Shown here: positions 59,960 to 64,000 of the stretch, one piece after another | Layout: every line of letters starts with the position of its first letter | How positions within the stretch are numbered: the first letter of the stretch is position 1 | Assembly: GCA_907164885.2 (NCBI GenBank) | Contig: OU015498.1 | Span: forward strand, 88,080,642 to 88,144,641 | Source of the DNA: Dolomedes plantarius | Taxonomy: Eukaryota; Arthropoda; Arachnida; Araneae; Dolomedidae | Length of the DNA: 64,000 nt | Direction: 5' to 3' | Notes under the pieces: model-generated | Database searches by the model: none | Told to the model about the DNA's origin: nothing | The model's input: only the letters and a program-made list of their open reading frames with translations | Program-made: the position numbers and the translations under genes

Positions 59960-60602
59960 GGGGACTGGGTGCAAGAAACCATTTGGGGCCCTAAATTTTT
60001 TTGTAAAGTAAAAAAAATTACAAACACTAACATATATTACTAATGCATGTTCATTTAATGCGAGATTTTGGTTTTGCTAATACATTAATTACTTCAGAAA
60101 AATTACATTTTTTTTGCAATTTCTTTTTCGATGCTTAATATAGCAAAGCCATTTAAGCGTTCTGCACACATGCTTGACATGAAGATAATTCTTTATTAAT
60201 TTTAATTTGCTGAAAGAGCGCTCAGCACTTGCTATAGTAACTGGCAACGTAAAGAAAAGTTTTAACACAGTTAATACATTTAGAAGTAACTCATTACAAT
60301 TATTATTTAGTATGGGCTGCAATATGTCTTGTGCGTTATTTACATCCCTTTCTTTCAAAATCAAATCCCGTGGCAAACCAATTTCCTGGATCAGGTTTTC
60401 ATCTACATCTTTGTTGTAAAACTTTACAAAGTTTTGGAACATTTTTGTAATTCATGTTTTTTTGTCATACTGACAACGATAGGAATATTGTCAAGTTTTC
60501 ATGTGCAAGAGTACATTATTTTAGTTCTTGATTATGTTGGGCCCCCCTAATCGCGGGGGCCCGGTGCATAGCATCCGCCGCACCCCCAGATGGCCGGCCC
60601 TG
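59960..60602 (-). mobile_element. hAT element remnant with hATC domain
   Basis: The right end, read on the minus strand, starts CAGGGCCGGCCATCTGGGGG. The left end is degraded. It contains the C-terminal part of a hAT transposase. Confidence 0.7.
60089..60442 (-). pseudogene. hAT transposase C-terminal dimerisation domain (hATC)
   Basis: LPVTIASAERSFSKLKLIKN is the conserved core of the hATC domain, in an open frame of 117 codons (MFQNFVKFYNKDVDENLIQE...). Upstream transposase domains are absent. It mediated transposase dimerisation in the parent protein. Confidence 0.85.
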
Positions 60603-60645
60603 TGTATAGTCTGTTGAAGTGCATATTTATAATTATATAGGTGTA

Positions 60646-60787
60646 CTAGCTGAAAACCCGCACTTCGCTACGGAGTACATTCAAATTAAATACAACGGTC
60701 AATGTATGCAATTAATGCCAAAAAATATAAATATATATATATATATATTTATAATAAATACGACGATCAATGTACACAATTGATGTA

Positions 60788-60834
<47 letters not shown>

Positions 60835-61313
60835 AAAAAATCGTTAGGGATATTTTTATAGACAAAATAATGTCCAATCGTCTGCCGCATTAGCAAGAAA
60901 AAAATATTTTTTTGTCTATATAGTTGTTATGCACGTGACGATAAATTTATTTAATGTATCAGAAAAAGAAATAACGTGATCAGCATTTAATAAATTAAAT
61001 TCTAAAAATTAATCTTTAAAAATTCACCAAAAATCAGAAAATCGAAGTAAAGATTCGAAAAAGATCTCATTTTAAAGGAATTTTTATGATCTTTCTCGTG
61101 ATATAAATTTTATAACCCTCAAATTATTATTTTAAATGCAAACTTAAAAAAAGTTATTAAAACAGCTTAAAAATTTAATTTAAAAAAATGTAAGAAGAAT
61201 TTTTCAAAAATCTCTCTTAGTGCACCCCTACACCATAAGAAGAATCGCCATGCAAAATTTCAGCCCTTTAGGTTCAGCGGTTTGGTCTGTGCGTTGTATG
61301 TCAGTCAGTGAGT
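60646..61313 (-). mobile_element. Helitron-like element, minus strand
   Basis: On the minus strand it ends with hairpin CCGTAGCGAAGTGCGGG then TTTTCAGCTAG-T (plus-strand CTAG 60646-60649). It matches 18132-18715 throughout. Two (TA)n tracts (60727-60748 and 60791-60829) interrupt it. Confidence 0.65.
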
Positions 61314-61401
61314 CAATATTTGTAATTTACATAATTTTGTTTGTAAATTTTGAGAAGATTTTTATTTGACAGAAGATGCGATTATGTACTAAAAACTGTG
61401 T

Positions 61402-62247
61402 AACTTATGGAAACAATTCCAGGATACCGGATCCATCGAGAGAAAGCCTGGGCAAGGTCGTCCAAGAGCCACGACGGCCAGAGAAGATCGCCATTTGTCG
61501 ATAATAGCGAGGCGTAACAGGAGTGCTACAGCTTCTCAGCTCTCTCGTGACTTGTATACAGCCACAGGAACCCGTGTATCAAGGGTGACTGTTTCCAAAA
61601 AACTTCATGAGAGAGGGTTGTTTGCAAGAAGACCTGCTGTTTGCGTCCCGCTCACTTCTACGAACAGGAGAATCCGTTTATCATGGTGCAGAGAGCATAG
61701 AGATTGGAGTATGGATCAATGGGCGACCGTTCTCTTCACTGATGAGTCCCTGTTCAGCCTAAACATCGATTCTCGCCGTACGTTCATATGGAGAGAACCA
61801 GGGACCCGCTACCTACCCTCCAATGTCCGCGAAATCGACCATTATGGCGGAGGAGGTTTAATGGTCTGGGCAGGCATCAGGTTGGATGGCCGCACACCTT
61901 TCCATGTCTTTGAAAGAGGCACTGTGACTGGTGTGAGGTATAGGGATGAGGTTTTGGAGCCCTATGTTCGCCTTTTCAGGGGTGCAGTTGGCCCTGAGTT
62001 AATTTTAATGGACGATAACACGAGGCCACGTAGAGTTCTTCTGGTCGACGAATTTCTAGAGAGTGAGGATATTCGCCGGATGGATTGGCCAGCCAGATCT
62101 CCAGACCTTAACCCTATAGAGCATATCTGGGACGCTCTGGGGAGGGTAATTACAACTCGCAACCCCTCTCCGAGAATCATCCAGGGAATGAAAACAGCGT
62201 TGCTGAACGAGTGGGACCAATTGCCACAGGAAATGATGAATAGTTAG
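61402..62247 (+). pseudogene. Tc1-family transposase, N-terminally truncated
   Basis: Open from about 61402 (NLWKQFQDTG, then ERKPGQGRPRATTAREDRHL) to a TAG at 62245-62247. It holds VLFTDESLF (first Asp), ILMDDN (second) and NPIEHIWDALGR (Glu), with 34 residues between the last two: a normal DD34E triad. The usual N-terminal helix-turn-helix is missing because the 5' side is cut off near 61400, next to the Helitron-like element. The remaining frame has no stop. No terminal repeats were found. It cannot bind its ends without the missing part. Confidence 0.88.
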
Positions 62248-62850
62248 CACATATTGAATTAGGTGTCCATTTCTAAACATGTGAATACATTCTACATGTT
62301 GTTTATAAATCACTACTAATAATAAAAATATTCTAGTATTTTCTCTGAATTTTTATTTATTTCACACTCTGCCTATCATACCCCTGCCCATTTCTTAGTG
62401 CAGGATTAACTATAGTAATTTATTATAAATTACAGTAAGTCCTTGACTTACGTGGTTAATTCGTTCCATAACATTTCGCGTAAGTCGAAATTTTCCATCA
62501 TTGATATCATCGCAGCGTTTGTGCTTTAAATCTTCAAAAATACTTAACGCTTCCGCTTATATTAGCATTAGACTTGTATTAGACTTATCGGTATTCGTTT
62601 GCGTTATAGATCTTCAATCCAAATTTACCAATATCTGTACTGTTTACCCGGCGTTGCTCGGGTATTTATTTATCCAACTTTCTATTATGCAGGAAAAGGA
62701 ATGAATTCTACCTATAGTGTAAAATCTAAGTAATTTTATTTACAGGTATTTAAAAGTATATGTACAGTATACAAATTTTAAAGTAAAATTACAAATTCAC
62801 TATAATATTAATTTAACTCAAAACTTGATTATAAACAACATTTTTGGTTT
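62248..62850. other. repeat-rich spacer with a Tigger-like left end and a Helitron-like hairpin
   Basis: TA-CAGTAAGTCCTTGACTTACG at about 62432 resembles a Tigger/mariner MITE terminus (no right end found). At 62641-62661 ACCCGGCGTTGCTCGGGT forms a hairpin like the Helitron right ends seen elsewhere, minus strand, without a clear CTAG. The rest is AT-rich. Confidence 0.4.
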
Positions 62851-63700
62851 CCCCTATTCATCTCAATGACCTCGAAAACTATTGATTCGACACTACTATC
62901 GGTCATTTTGAACATTTTATTTTTACCCCTTCTTCCCCACTCCCCCCCCAAATGGTGATGGAAGGCTGAACTTGCACTTAAACGGCATCAGGAGTGTCCC
63001 TATTCATGTCAGCGACCCCTAAAACTATGGATTCGACACTACTTCCGTAATTTTGGACATTTTATTTTTCACTCCTTCTTCCCCTTCTCCCCCCATGCTG
63101 TTTGGGGCTGAACTTGCACTTAAAAGGCATCGAGTGTATGTATCACTGTTCATCTCTTCGACCCCGAAAACTATTTATTCGACACTACTCTCGGTCAAAA
63201 TGACCGAGAGACATTTTATTTTCCCCCTTCCCCCCCCCCCCTTGCAATGCTGACGAGAGGCTTAACTTGCACTTAAACGGCATCGGGAGTGTCCCTATTC
63301 GTCGCGACCCCGAAAACTATGGATTCGACATTACTTTCGGTCATTTTGGACATTTATTTTTCACCCCTCTCTCCAATACTTATGGGGTTTAACTTAAACA
63401 GCATCGGGAGTGTCCCTATTCGTCGTAGGGACCCCGAAAACTATGGATTCGACACTAATATCAGTCGTTTTCGATCATTTTATTTCCCTCCTCCTTCCCC
63501 CTCCCCCTCCCTCCTAATGCTAATGGGGCTAAACTTGACTGTAACGGCATCGGGAGTGTTACTATTAATCTCAGCGACCCCAAAAACTATGGATTCGACA
63601 CTAATATTAGTCGTTTTAGATTATTTTTACATGTCCCCCTGCCCCCCATGGGAGTGTCTTCCCCGCCAGTGTTTCTTTCCGGATTGCAAGTGATATGTGT
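62850..63700. repeat. tandem repeat, ~146-bp unit, six copies
   Basis: The block ATTCGACAC/ATT recurs at 62885, 63031, 63177, 63323, 63447 and 63593, i.e. spacings of 146, 146, 146, 124 and 146. Each unit has GACCCCGAAAACTATGG, a pyrimidine-rich tract with C runs, and CTTGCACTTAAACGGCATC. One unit has lost about 22 bp. Short open frames here are by-products. Confidence 0.92.
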
Positions 63701-64000
63701 ACCAAGTTTGGTTGAAATTGCTCTAAGCATTCCAGAGTGATGCTGGAACATACATATAAATACCTCCAATGAACGTTCTCGGAAAATCCGGCTCTTGATT
63801 AGGCGCTTCTAACCTGAGGCTCCACTTTTAGACGACTGGCTTAGCGTTCGGGCGCAACGCCATAAGCATGGCCTGATTATCAACGCTGGGGGCCCCTGGG
63901 CAGATGCTATTAGGGGGCCCCCTTACAAACATTTATAAAAATAAGAACTATCCATGGGCTATACATACTACTAGAAGTACTAGGTGCATACACCAAGGGA
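63701..64000. other. repeat tail and a hAT-like end cut by the window edge
   Basis: GTGTACCAAGTTTGGTTGAA and a few ATACAT units end the tandem-repeat element near 63765. At about 63885 GGGGGCCCCTGGGCAGATGC...TTAGGGGGCCCCC resembles the GC-rich terminus of the hAT remnant ending at 60602 and runs off the window. Confidence 0.4.

Larger units (their letters stand above)
57889..59960. mobile_element. hAT-like element, poorly bounded, with nested Tigger
   Basis: The left end CAGTGGGGCGCAAATATTT with GCGACCCC matches a hAT terminus. TTTTTTCGCGACCCAT near 59928 looks like its mirrored subterminal part. The true right end is not seen. It contains the dispersed repeat 57995-58412 and a Tigger element at 58945. 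Confidence 0.4.

Noticed and set aside
62850..63700. CRISPR-like array
   Set aside because: Units are ~146 bp and repeat throughout with no unique spacers; eukaryotic minisatellite.

Overview
This is eukaryotic nuclear DNA from an arthropod. The window is strongly AT-rich and gene-poor, has recognisable GT-AG introns, and is packed with interspersed repeats. Families present include Tc1-like, pogo/Tigger, Merlin, hAT, Harbinger-like and Helitron DNA elements, a Jockey-like LINE remnant, a tRNA-derived SINE and a complete Ty3/gypsy element. A MADF/BESS-type gene and a long C2H2 zinc-finger gene fit an arthropod, and a spider or other arachnid is my best guess. That guess rests on remembered repeat and gene style, not on a database match. 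I see no operons, no bacterial genes, no CRISPR array and no confident tRNA or rRNA gene.

Layout. 0-4 kb: a CpG-rich promoter-like segment and a broken zinc-finger/MADF/BESS gene whose last exon has been tandemly duplicated. 5.5-8 kb: a hAT-derived gene in three reading frames. 9.9-11.3 kb: a TA microsatellite and two pogo-like non-coding elements. 12.3-14.2 kb: a dispersed repeat and a decayed Merlin transposase. 14.6-17.3 kb: a nest in which Harbinger-like termini enclose a Tc1 element and a Jockey-like LINE fragment. 18.1-19.2 kb: two Helitron-like elements placed head to head. 20-21.1 kb: a 200-bp inverted repeat around a hAT-like insert. 21.1-30.7 kb: a stretch bounded by matching inverted repeats. 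It holds a C2H2 zinc-finger gene remnant, a MITE, a Helitron end, and an unclassified gene (DFSENY...QYRNK...GHGEGAF motifs) split by a very young Ty3/gypsy insertion with a perfect 5-bp target duplication. 32.7 kb: a SINE. 35.8-36.7 kb: an intact 10-finger C2H2 gene. 36.8-39.85 kb: a full-length hAT element with perfect 8-bp target duplications, holding a Helitron that still carries the end of a helicase gene. 41.1 kb: a 175-bp hAT MITE with perfect 8-bp duplications. 41.9-44.85 kb: a 2.9-kb element with ~400-bp terminal inverted repeats and a spliced gene of unknown function. 45.4-48.2 kb: a spliced gene I cannot name. 46.9-51 kb: AT-rich DNA built from local duplications. 51.9-52.2 kb: four CTCF-like motifs and two inverted CCAAT boxes. 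52.3-57.9 kb: Harbinger-like ends around hAT-like ends around two pogo/Tigger elements embedded in TA microsatellites, plus an LTR-like promoter. 57.9-64 kb: hAT, Tigger, Helitron and Tc1 remnants and a ~146-bp tandem repeat.

How it works together: the only intact long reading frames are the zinc-finger gene and the gypsy pol. Nearly everything else is mobile DNA or broken derivatives, often split by one- or two-base slips at homopolymer runs. The most novel items are the long-TIR element with its unfamiliar gene (41.9-44.85 kb), the inverted-repeat-bounded 21.1-30.7 kb block, and the unnamed spliced gene at 45.5-48.2 kb. I do not see a clear new defence-like or operon-like system.
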